Source: Acanthamoeba sp. SK_2022b
Lineage: Eukaryota > Discosea > Longamoebia > Acanthamoebidae
Length of the DNA: 18,865 nt
Direction of reading: 5' to 3'
Assembly: GCA_027943245.1 (NCBI GenBank)
Contig: JANDJZ010001778.1
Location: forward strand, 1 to 18,865
Shown in pieces: positions 1-8,011 of the stretch; position 1 is the first letter of the stretch, and every line of letters begins with the position of its first letter. The position numbers and the translations under genes are program-made. Below the pieces are notes generated by a model that was not told where the DNA came from, made no database searches, and saw nothing but the letters and a program-made list of their open reading frames with translations.

Positions 1-210
1 ATCCGCTATACCTCCATGAGCCTGCCGTACCACATCGGCAATGGCTGGTTCGGCGGCCTGCTGCCCACCATGTCGTTCGCCATCGTGGCCCAGACCGGCA
101 ACATGTACAGCGGCCTCTGGTATCCCATCGTCATCGCGGGCGCCACGGCCATCATCGGCACGCTGTTCCTGCGCGAGACCAAGGATGTGGATATCTACGC
201 GAATGATTGA
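1..210 (+). CDS. MFS permease, C-terminal fragment (cut by window edge)
   Basis: Reading frame 1 is open from the first base to the TGA at 208-210 and encodes the last 69 residues of a protein whose start lies outside the window. The fragment holds a hydrophobic hairpin typical of the last two helices of a major-facilitator permease: a GNGWFGGLLP turn, a helix over the SFAIVAQTG region, a second helix over the PIVIAGATAIIGTLFL region, and then the basic/acidic cytoplasmic tail LRETKDVDIY. The RYTS..LPYHIGNG segment resembles the RYTGISFVYQFSG stretch of the MHS-type permease at 11349-12677. I therefore infer the metabolite:proton symporter subfamily (ProP, ShiA, KgtP relatives), which imports small organic acids or osmolytes across the inner membrane. 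The substrate cannot be told from this fragment. The stop codon is followed at once by an intergenic repeat copy, and a terminator lies at 393-424. Confidence 0.8.
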   Translation: MRYTSMSLPYHIGNGWFGGLLPTMSFAIVAQTGNMYSGLWYPIVIAGATAIIGTLFLRETKDVDIYAND

Positions 211-345
211 GGGCTCCCCCTGAGGCGCTGACGCGCCTTCCCCCGTATGCACGGCGCCTTCTCTCGCTTCGCGGGAGGGGGACGACGTCATCGCCGCGAG
301 GCGGCTCTTGCTCGGCGTCTCTGAGTTGGGGCCGCGCCGGTTGCA
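211..345 (+). repeat. Intergenic GC-rich repeat, family A, copy 1
   Basis: Beginning directly after the permease stop codon is a non-coding segment with the ordered blocks CCCCCTGAGGCGCTG (216-230), CGCGCCTTCCCCC (232-244), GGGGGACGACG (277-287 region) and GGCTCTTGCTCGGCGTCTC. The same blocks occur in the same order on the minus strand at 16808-16914. Copy 1 carries about 30 extra bases between the CCCCC and GGGGG blocks. Small ORFs crossing it lack a convincing ribosome binding site and are treated as chance. Both copies start within a few bases of a stop codon. The family is recognised from within-window similarity; its wider distribution in Comamonadaceae is from memory. Confidence 0.6.
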
Positions 346-392
346 TGCGGTGTGCGCAGTATCCGACTGTGTTTTGTGGCGCTGCATTGACG

Positions 393-424
393 AAAGCCCA
401 TGGCGGTTTGCCATGGGCTTTTTT
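393..424 (+). terminator. Rho-independent terminator
   Basis: A perfect 12-bp stem, AAAGCCCATGGC paired with GCCATGGGCTTT, has a 5-nt loop and ends in a run of six T (419-424). It lies 182 bp after the permease stop, so it probably ends that transcript after the repeat. It also insulates the porin. The A-run at the 5' side is short, so activity on the other strand would be weak. From here to the porin start (425-623) I see no gene. Confidence 0.85.
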
Positions 425-623
425 CGTATGGCGCTTCTACTGGTTTTCCATGTCATGCCTGTGGCAGCAAAGCATCAGATCGCGCATTTTCAGAGGCGGC
501 CGTACATTTTTTGACATGCCCGCACCTAGAATTCGCAGCAGCCGCAAATGGCACTGATCTAGAGCCGGAGTCGGCCCTGAGATTTCAAGAATACCCACTC
601 AACAATCCCAAGGAGATGCCGAG

Positions 624-1613
624 ATGATCAAGATGAACCGCGTTGCCCTGGCCGTGCTGGCCGTGCTGGGTTCCACCACCGTGATGGCGCAAAGCAGCGT
701 CACGATCTATGGCCGTATCAACACCACGATCGAGCGCCAGAAGATCGGTGACGAAAGCGTCAGCAAGATGGAGAACAACTCCTCGCGTTGGGGCATGCGC
801 GGTGTCGAAGATCTGGGCGGCGGCCTGAAGGCCGGCTTCGTGCTGGAAAGCGGCTTCGCTTCCGACACCGGCATGGGCTCCTCCTCCACCGGCGCGCTGA
901 CCTTCGGCCGCCAGAGCGAAGTGAACCTGTCGGGCAACTTCGGTATGCTGCGCCTGGGCAACTTCTTCCCCGGCTCGTACTTCGCCACGGCCGACTACGT
1001 GAGCATGCACAACCATGACACGGGTTCGTCCTCCGACGCGCTGTACTTCGATCCCGTCTGGTTCGCCAGCGGCCTGGGCACCGCCAACAAGATCTCCTAC
1101 ACCACGCCCAACTTCGGCGGCCTGACGGTGGAAGGCTCTGTCTCCATGCACGAGAAGGCCACCGCCCTGGCCAAGAAGAAGAACGGCTACGACCTGGCCG
1201 CCAACTACAACGTGGGCCCCCTGGCCCTGGGCGCCGGCTACAGCCAGTTCGACGAAGACAAGCAGCTGGCCTTCCGCGCTGCCTACACTCTCGGCCAGTT
1301 CGTGCTGGGCGGCTACTACCAGCGCAACGACGAAGAAATCCGCGGCACGCGCAACAACTTCCGTCTGTCGGGCATGTACACCCTGGGCGCTTCCGAGTTC
1401 CACGTGAACCTGGGCCACGCCAACAAGTGGAGCAACATTGCCGACTCCGGCGCCAACCAGTGGACCCTGGGCTACAACTACAACCTGAGCAAGCGCACCA
1501 AGGTCTACGGCTACTACACCAAGGTGGACAACAAGGCCGGCGCCAACTACATGACCGGCGTGAAGGGCGCGGACTTCTCGTCCTTCGCCGTCGGTGTGCG
1601 CCACGCATTCTGA
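624..1613 (+). CDS. Outer-membrane general porin (Gram-negative trimeric porin)
   Basis: This 329-residue protein is a typical beta-proteobacterial general diffusion porin (Bordetella/Comamonas OmpC-like family). It forms a 16-strand beta barrel trimer that lets small hydrophilic solutes through the outer membrane. A Sec signal peptide covers about residues 1-22 (basic MIKMNR start, hydrophobic core, VMA before the cut). The mature start SSVTIYGRIN is the classic first strand. Alternating aromatic strands run throughout (WGMRGVEDLGGGLKAGF, FGRQSEVNLSG, LGYNYNLSKRTKVYGYY). The protein ends in GVRHAF, the terminal Phe recognised by the BAM assembly machinery. Length is in the usual 320-400 range, at the short end. 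The start at 624 is backed by AGGAG at 611-615, 8 nt upstream; an internal Met at 633 is a less likely start. A terminator follows at 1676. Pore selectivity cannot be read from the sequence. Confidence 0.95.
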   Translation: MIKMNRVALAVLAVLGSTTVMAQSSVTIYGRINTTIERQKIGDESVSKMENNSSRWGMRGVEDLGGGLKAGFVLESGFASDTGMGSSSTGALTFGRQSEVNLSGNFGMLRLGNFFPGSYFATADYVSMHNHDTGSSSDALYFDPVWFASGLGTANKISYTTPNFGGLTVEGSVSMHEKATALAKKKNGYDLAANYNVGPLALGAGYSQFDEDKQLAFRAAYTLGQFVLGGYYQRNDEEIRGTRNNFRLSGMYTLGASEFHVNLGHANKWSNIADSGANQWTLGYNYNLSKRTKVYGYYTKVDNKAGANYMTGVKGADFSSFAVGVRHAF

Positions 1614-1675
1614 TCGCCGCGCGGCGTAAGCCGCGAGCAAAGCAGGTCTGTTCCAATCAGCACCTGCCTGCCATC

Positions 1676-1707
1676 AGGCCTCGTACCGAAAGGTGCGGGG
1701 CCTTTTT
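1676..1707 (+). terminator. Rho-independent terminator of the porin gene
   Basis: AGGCCTCGTACC (1676-1687) pairs with GGTGCGGGGCCT (1692-1703) through 12 positions, two of them G-U, around a GAAA tetraloop, and is followed by TTTTT (1703-1707). It lies 62 bp after the porin stop. A GAAA tetraloop with a GC-rich stem and T-tract is a textbook intrinsic terminator. Confidence 0.85.
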
Positions 1708-1748
1708 GTCTGGGCCCGTCTTTTCACAGCCTGATCAAGGAAATACCC

Positions 1749-1868
1749 ATGAGGATCATCGCGGCCGGTTGCCTGGCCTTTGTTGTCGTGTCGCTGCTGG
1801 CCATCACCCAGGTGAAGGGCGTGCCGGACGGGCAGGCCATGCCTGCCTCCGTGCAGATGGCCAAGTAA
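1749..1868 (+). CDS. Small single-pass membrane peptide candidate, 39 residues
   Basis: I do not recognise this gene. A 39-residue frame starts MRIIAAGCLAFVVVSLLAIT and ends SVQMAK. Residues 3-20 form one hydrophobic helix after a single Arg, followed by a short polar tail with Lys, Asp and Gln, as in small inner-membrane proteins or a short exported peptide. Cys8 does not sit in a good lipobox because the n-region is too short. Support for a real gene is the AAGGA ribosome binding site at 1737-1741, 7 nt before the ATG, and placement between two intrinsic terminators (1676-1707 and 1887-1914), which makes it its own unit. Any promoter must lie within the region just after the porin stop, or expression depends on read-through from the porin. 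Function is unknown. Confidence 0.55.
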   Translation: MRIIAAGCLAFVVVSLLAITQVKGVPDGQAMPASVQMAK

Positions 1869-1886
1869 GGCCTTGAAAGAGGCACG

Positions 1887-1914
1887 AGCCCCGGACTGGT
1901 TCCGGGGTTTTTTT
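1887..1914 (+). terminator. Rho-independent terminator after the small ORF
   Basis: The stem CCCCGGA (1889-1895) and TCCGGGG (1901-1907) has a 5-nt loop and is extended by two weaker outer pairs. It is followed by seven T (1908-1914). It begins 18 bp after the small ORF stop, which supports that ORF being transcribed. Confidence 0.85.
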
Positions 1915-1955
1915 ATGGTCGCGCGGATTTGTTGAGGAGGCGTTTTGTGTTTAAC

Positions 1956-1971
1956 CTGTATGAAAATACAG
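1956..1971 (+). promoter_or_regulatory. LexA (SOS) box upstream of the fused uvrA
   Basis: CTGTATGAAAATACAG matches the proteobacterial LexA operator CTGT-N8-ACAG exactly in both conserved half-sites, with an AT-rich centre. The dyad extends further: ACCTGTAT (1954-1961), 4 nt, then ATACAGGT (1966-1973), with perfect 8-bp arms. It lies 73 bp upstream of the chosen uvrA start. It sits in the gap between the terminator ending at 1914 and the gene, so it is well placed to repress it. I infer that the gene is induced by DNA damage, like uvrA in E. coli. A TAGAAT hexamer at 2010-2015 is a possible -10 element, but no good -35 accompanies it. Confidence 0.8.
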
Positions 1972-2044
1972 GTATTGAGAAGCGTCCGATGCCTGACGCA
2001 TGGACTGCCTAGAATGTTTGGCTCCCACTGACCACACAACATCC

Positions 2045-5000
2045 ATGACGCACGGTCTGATTCGAATTCGCGGCGCACGCCAGCACAATCTCCAGAACCT
2101 GGATCTCGACATCCGTACCGGCGAGCTGACCGTGGTCACGGGGCCCAGCGGCTCGGGCAAGTCCAGTCTGGTGTTCGATACCCTGTATGCCGAAGGCCAG
2201 CGCCGCTATGTCGAGACCTTCTCGGCCTATGCGCGGCAGTTCCTGGACCGCATGGACAAGCCGGCCGTGGACCGTGTGGAAGGTGTGCCGCCGGCCATCG
2301 CCATCGACCAGACCAATCCCGTCCGCAACTCGCGCTCCACCGTGGGCACGATGACCGAGCTCAACGACCACCTGAAGCTGCTGTTCGCGCGCGCAGCCCA
2401 GCTGTTCGACCGCGACACCGCCGTGCCCGTGCGCCACGACACGCCCGACAGCGTGCTGGAGGAGCTGGCCGAGCGTTGCCGGCAGGCCGGTGATCCGCGC
2501 ATCGCCATCACCTTCCCCGTCGAGTTGCCCGCCAACACCACGGCTGCAGAGGTGGAGCAATGGCTGTCGGCCAGCGGCTTCACCAAGGTCCAGGCCGAGC
2601 GCGAGGCCGAGAAGGCCGGCGCCGTGGAACCTGCCGCCAACGCCAACGCCAAGGGCAAGAAGGCCAAGGCGGCGGCGCCGCTCAAGGTCAAGATGCTGGA
2701 CGTGGTGGCCGACCGCTTCCGCCTGGGCAACGTCGAGCGCGCCCGCGCCTACGAGGCCATCGAGGTGGCACTCAAGCGCGGCAGCGGCCACATGACGGTC
2801 TATGTGCTGCCTGAATCCGCCGTGGAAGCCGCAGGTGCCCAGCCCACCGAGCCCCAGCTGTGGAAGTTCTCGCTGGGCCTGCACTGCCCCGAAAGCGGCC
2901 TGAGCTACCAGGAGCCGATTCCCTCGCTGTTCTCCTTCAACTCCGCCGTGGGCGCCTGCGAGGCCTGCCGGGGCTTTGGCCGCGTGATCGGCGTGGACTG
3001 GGGGCTGGTCATCCCCAACGACAAGCTCACCCTGCGCACGGGCGCCATCAAGCCCGTGCAGACACCGGCCTGGAAGGAGATCCAGGACGACATGATGCGC
3101 CACGCCGAGGCCGAAGGCATCCCGCGCGACACGGCCTGGGCCAAGCTCACCGACGCGCAAAAGAGCTGGGTGCTGGACGGCTCGCCCAACTGGAATGGCA
3201 AGTGGACCCAGACCTGGTACGGCATCAAGCGCTTCTTCGAATACCTGGAGAGCAAGGCCTACAAGATGCACATCCGGGTGCTGCTGTCCAAGTACCGCAG
3301 CTATACCGAATGCCCCACCTGCGGCGGCGCGCGGCTGAAGACCGAAAGCCTGCTGTGGCGCCTGGGCGGCAAGCAGGCCGCCGATGCCGTGCTGCCGCCC
3401 GGCGACGAAGGCCGCTACCGCCGCTTCATGCCGAAGGGCGTGGCCTGGAGCCGCGAGCAGCTGGACGCGCTGCCGGGCCTGTGCCTGCACGACCTGATGC
3501 AGCTGCCCCTGGTGCGGCTGCGTGATTTCTTCCAGCAGCTGGCGCCGGCTGCCGATGCCCCGCTGCATGACGGCGAGGCCCAGGCCCTCAAGATGCTGCA
3601 CGCCGAAATCATGGCGCGCGTGCAGTACCTGTGCGACGTGGGCATCGGCTACCTCACGCTGGACCGCCAGAGCCGCACGCTGTCGGGCGGCGAGGTGCAG
3701 CGCATCAACCTGACCACGGCCCTGGGCACCTCGCTGGTCAACACCCTGTTCGTGCTCGACGAGCCCAGCATCGGCCTGCACCCGCGCGACATGGAACGCA
3801 TCACCGAGGCCATGCAGCGCCTGCGCGATGCAGGCAACACCCTGGTCGTGGTCGAGCACGACCCGGCCGTGATGTTCGCGGCCGACCGCATGATCGACAT
3901 GGGCCCCGGCCCCGGCGCGCGCGGCGGCCAGATCGTCTTCGACGGCACGCCCGACGACCTGCGACATGCCGACACGCTGACCGGCGCCTACCTGGGCGGC
4001 CGCAAGCAGGTGGGCTTCGGCCTCAAGCGCATGGTGACCGAGTCCACGCCGCGCCTCATCCTCGAAGGCGCGCGCGAGCACAACCTGCGCAGCATCGACG
4101 TGGACTTTCCGCTGCAGCGACTGGTCACCATCACCGGCGTCAGCGGCTCGGGCAAGTCCACGCTGATCCAGGACGTGCTGGTGCCCGCGCTGATGCGCCA
4201 CTTCGGCAAGCCCACGGATGCGGCCGGCGCCTTCGAGCGCCTGCTGGGCGCCGACCACCTGAGCGACGTGATGTTCGTGGACCAGTCGCCCATCGGCAAG
4301 ACGGCGCGCTCCAACCCGGCCAGCTACGTGGGCGCCTGGGACTCCATCCGCGAGCTGTTCGCCATTGCGCCGCTGTCGCGCCAGCGCGGCTACACGGCCG
4401 CCAAGTTCAGCTTCAACAGCGGCGACGGCCGCTGCCCCACCTGCGGCGGCTCGGGCTTCGAGCATGTGGAGATGCAGTTCCTCTCCGATGTCTACCTGCG
4501 CTGTCCCGACTGCAACGGCACGCGCTACCGCCCCGAGATCCTGGAAGTCATGATCGAGCGCCACGCGGCCGGCGAGTTGCAGCCGCGCAAGCTCAACGTG
4601 GCCGATGTGCTGGAGCTCACCGTGGCCGAGGCGGCCCTGCTGTTCGCCCAGGACCGCGAGGTCATCCGCGCCCTGCAGCCCATCGTCGATGTGGGCCTTG
4701 AATACGTGAAGCTGGGCCAGCCCGTGCCCACGCTGTCGGGCGGCGAGGCCCAGCGCCTCAAGCTCGCGGGCTTCCTGGCGGAGGCCGCCAAGTCCCAGGC
4801 CAAGTCGAAGCAGGCGCTGGCCAAGAAGGGCACATTGTTCCTGTTCGACGAACCCACCACGGGCCTGCACTTCGACGACATCGCCAAGCTCATGCGCGCG
4901 CTGCGCAAGCTGCTGGAGGCCGGGCACTCGCTGATCGTCATCGAGCACAACCTCGACGTGATCCGTGCCAGCGACTGGCTGATCGACCTCGGTCCCGAAG

Positions 5001-6448
5001 GCGGCGACGGCGGCGGCGCCATCGTGGCCCAGGGCACGCCCGAGGAGGTGCGCCAGGTGCCTGGCTCGCACACGGCCCAGGCGCTGCGCGAGTACGACCT
5101 GGCCATGGGCGTGGGCGGCGAGGCCGTGCGCGAGGTCGCCCCCATGCTCTACAAGAGCCAGCGCAAGGCGCATGCCATGTCGGGGGCGGCCGCCAGGAAT
5201 GCCATCGAGATCGTCAACGCCAAGGAGCACAACCTCAAGCAGCTGTCGGTGGAGATCCCGCGCGGCAAGTTCAACGTGGTGACGGGCGTCTCGGGCTCGG
5301 GCAAGTCCACGCTGGCCTTCGACATCCTGTTCAACGAAGGGCAGCGACGCTACCTGGAATCGCTCAACGCCTATGCGCGCTCCATCGTCCAGCCTGCGGG
5401 CCGGCCCGAGGTGGATGCCGTCTACGGCATTCCGCCCACCGTGGCCATCGAGCAGCGCCTGTCGCGCGGCGGGCGCAAGTCCACCGTGGGCACGACCACC
5501 GAGGTCTGGCACTTCCTGCGCCTGCTCTACGTCAAGCTGGGCACGCAGCACTGCATCCACGACGGCGCCGCGGTGCAGCCGCAGACGGAGGAAAGCATCG
5601 CGGCCCAGCTGCTCACGCAGTTCCGGGGCCAGACCATCGGCCTGCTGGCACCGCTGGTGGTCAACCGCAAGGGCGTCTATACCGAGCTGGCCGACTGGGC
5701 ACGGCCGCGCGGCTACACCCATCTGCGCGTGGACGGCGAATTCCTGCCCACCACGGGATTCCCGCGCATCGACCGCTTCAAGGAACACACCATCGAGCTG
5801 CCCGTGGCCAGCATCACCGTCACGGCGGCCAGCGAGCGCGAGCTGCGCGGCCACCTGGTGCAGGCGCTGGAAACAGGCAAGGGCGTGCTGCATGTGCTGT
5901 CCGGCCTGGACAACCTGGCCGATGCCATGGCCGGCGGCCGGAGCACGGCCGGCATCGGCAGCCTGCAGGTGTTCTCCACCCAGCGCGCCTGCCCGGTCTG
6001 CGCCACCAGCTATGCCGAGCTGGACCCGCGCCTGTTCTCCTACAACAGCAAGCATGGCTGGTGCCCCGACTGCGTGGGCACGGGCGTCAAGCTCACCAAG
6101 GACCAGCGCAAGGTCTATGACGACACCCTGCTGGTCGAGGACAACCGGGGCCGCGAAGTCAAGTTCGAAGGCCAGGAAATCGAAGACCTGGCCGAAGTGA
6201 CCTGCCCCACCTGCCAGGGCACACGCCTGAACGCCACGGCACGCGCCGTGCGCTTCCATGGCGTGGGCATTGCCGAGATCGCCCAGCTGTCGGTCAACGA
6301 CGTGCGCCAATGGGTGCAGGCGCTGGCGATGTCGGGCCGCGAGGCCGACATTGCCCGCGACCTCATTCCCGAGATCCAGAGCCGCCTCGAATTCCTCGAG
6401 GAAGTGGGCCTGGGCTACCTGACGCTGGACCGTGGCGCGCCCACGCTG

Positions 6449-6481
<33 letters not shown>

Positions 6482-8008
6482 GCACAACTGGGCAGCAACC
6501 TGCAGGGCGTGTGCTATGTGCTGGACGAACCCACCATCGGCCTGCATGCGCGCGACAACCAGATCCTGCTCAACGCCCTGCACAAGCTGGGCGACAAGGG
6601 CAACACCCTGGTCGTGGTCGAGCATGACGAAGACACCATCCGCCGCGCCGACCACATCATCGACATCGGCCCCAGCGCCGGCATACGCGGCGGCCGCCTA
6701 GTGGCCCAGGGCACGGCGGCCGACATCATGGCGGCCGAGGACTCCATCACGGGCCGCTATCTGCTGCACGCCATGCGCCACCCGTTCCAGCCGCGCCGCT
6801 GGGTGGGCGAAGGCCAGCCGCCGCAGGCGGCCGCCGAGCTTGCCGCCGTGGCCGAACCGGTGTCGGAACCCGCGCCTGTCAAGGTATCCAAATCCAAAAA
6901 GAAGGCCGTGCCTGTCGTTGTCGACGCCGAACCCGCCTCCGACGCGCTGGGCTGGCTGACCGTGCGCGGCGCCCATTTGCACAACCTGCAGAACGTGGAT
7001 GCGCGCGTGCCGCTCAAGCGCCTGGTGGCCGTCACCGGCGTCAGCGGCTCGGGCAAGTCCACGCTGGCGCGCGACGTGATGCTGGCCAATGTGGCCGCCT
7101 GGGTGGGCCAGCGCGCCACCAAGGCCGGGCGCGATGCCATGGACGCGGGCAAGGCGCCTGCGCTGTCGGGCTGCAAGGGCCTGCAGGGCTTCGAAGGCAT
7201 TGACCGCGTGCTGGAAGTGGACCAGACCCCCATCGGCAAGACCCCGCGCAGCTGCCCGGCCACCTACATCGGCTTCTGGGACACCATCCGCAAGCTCTAC
7301 GCCGAAACGCTGGAGGCCAAGGCGCGCGGCTACGCGGCCGGCCGCTTCTCGTTCAACACCGGCGAAGGCCGCTGCCCGGCCTGCGAGGGCCAGGGCATGC
7401 GCACCATCGAGATGAGCTTCCTGCCCGACGTGAAGGTGCCGTGCGAGGTCTGCCACGGCGCGCGCTTCAACCCCGAGACCCTGGCCGTCTCCTGGCGCGG
7501 CAAGAGCATTGGCGACGTGCTGCAGATGGAGGTGGACGAGGCCGTCGAGTTCTTCGCCAGCATGCCCAGCATCGCCCACCCGCTGCAGTTGCTCAAGGAC
7601 GTGGGACTGGGCTATCTCACGCTGGGCCAGCCCTCGCCCACGCTGTCGGGCGGCGAGGCCCAGCGCATCAAGCTCGTCACCGAGCTGACCAAGGTGCGCG
7701 ACGACGTGACCCGGCGCGGCAACAAGGCGCCGCACACGCTCTATGTGCTGGACGAACCCACGGTGGGCCTGCACATGGCCGATGTGGACAAGCTCATCCG
7801 CGTGCTGCACCGCCTGGTCGATGCGGGCCACAGCGTGGTCGTCATCGAGCATGACCTGGACGTGATCGCCGAGGCCGACTGGATCATCGACCTCGGCCCC
7901 GAAGGCGGCAAGGACGGCGGCCGCATCATTGCGGCCGGCACGCCCGAGGATCTGGTGGCTGCGGGCACGCACACGGGCAAGGCGCTCAAGCCCGTGCTGG
8001 CCCGTTGA
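2045..8008 (+). CDS. uvrA: Giant tandem UvrA-like excinuclease ATPase (two fused UvrA units)
   Basis: The protein has 1987 residues, against about 940 for ordinary UvrA, the DNA-damage-recognising ABC ATPase of nucleotide excision repair. It holds two complete UvrA units. Walker A motifs (GxSGSGKS) start at residues 33, 698, 1081 and 1665. ABC signatures LSGGE start at 546, 897, 1468 and 1867. Walker B Asp residues are at 572, 935, 1494 and 1903, each in a DEP..GLH context. Both units keep the DQ/EQ Q-loop segments, a UvrB-binding-type insert and the second-domain zinc module (CPTC...CPDC and CPAC...CEVC). The first-domain zinc module is complete in unit 2 (C1316, C1319, C1340, C1343). In unit 1 it is C281-P-E-S284 with C305 and C308, so one ligand is missing. 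Unit 1 ends near residue 1018 and unit 2 begins near 1052. A Lys/Ala/Pro-rich linker precedes the fourth ATPase. The start at 2045 ([16 protein letters not shown]) matches the family N-terminus; an upstream ATG at 2000 would add 15 unrelated residues. No clear ribosome binding site is seen. A LexA box lies upstream. Confidence 0.93.
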
Positions 8009-8011
8009 GCC

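Noticed and set aside
511..532. TTGACA (511-516) and TAGAAT (527-532) as a porin promoter
   Set aside because: Each hexamer is good, but they are only 10 bp apart, not 16-18, so they cannot form one sigma-70 promoter; the true porin promoter could not be decided.
207..557. 116-codon plus-strand frame after the permease tail
   Set aside because: It overlaps repeat A and a perfect terminator hairpin, and has no ribosome binding site or recognisable composition.
585..1640. 351-codon minus-strand frame opposite the porin
   Set aside because: The porin has a signal peptide, a ribosome binding site and the C-terminal Phe; the antisense frame is Val/Ala/Gly/His-rich without any motif.
2000..2044. 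Upstream ATG at 2000 as the start of the fused uvrA
   Set aside because: The 15 extra residues do not match the UvrA N-terminus, and a possible -10 (TAGAAT, 2010-2015) lies inside them; the ATG at 2045 fits the family.
2009..6655. 1548-codon open frame on the minus strand opposite the fused uvrA
   Set aside because: It is a shadow frame produced by strong GC third-position bias; its translation is low-complexity (Gly, Ala, Val, His, Gln rich) and no domain is seen, while the plus strand encodes clear UvrA motifs.
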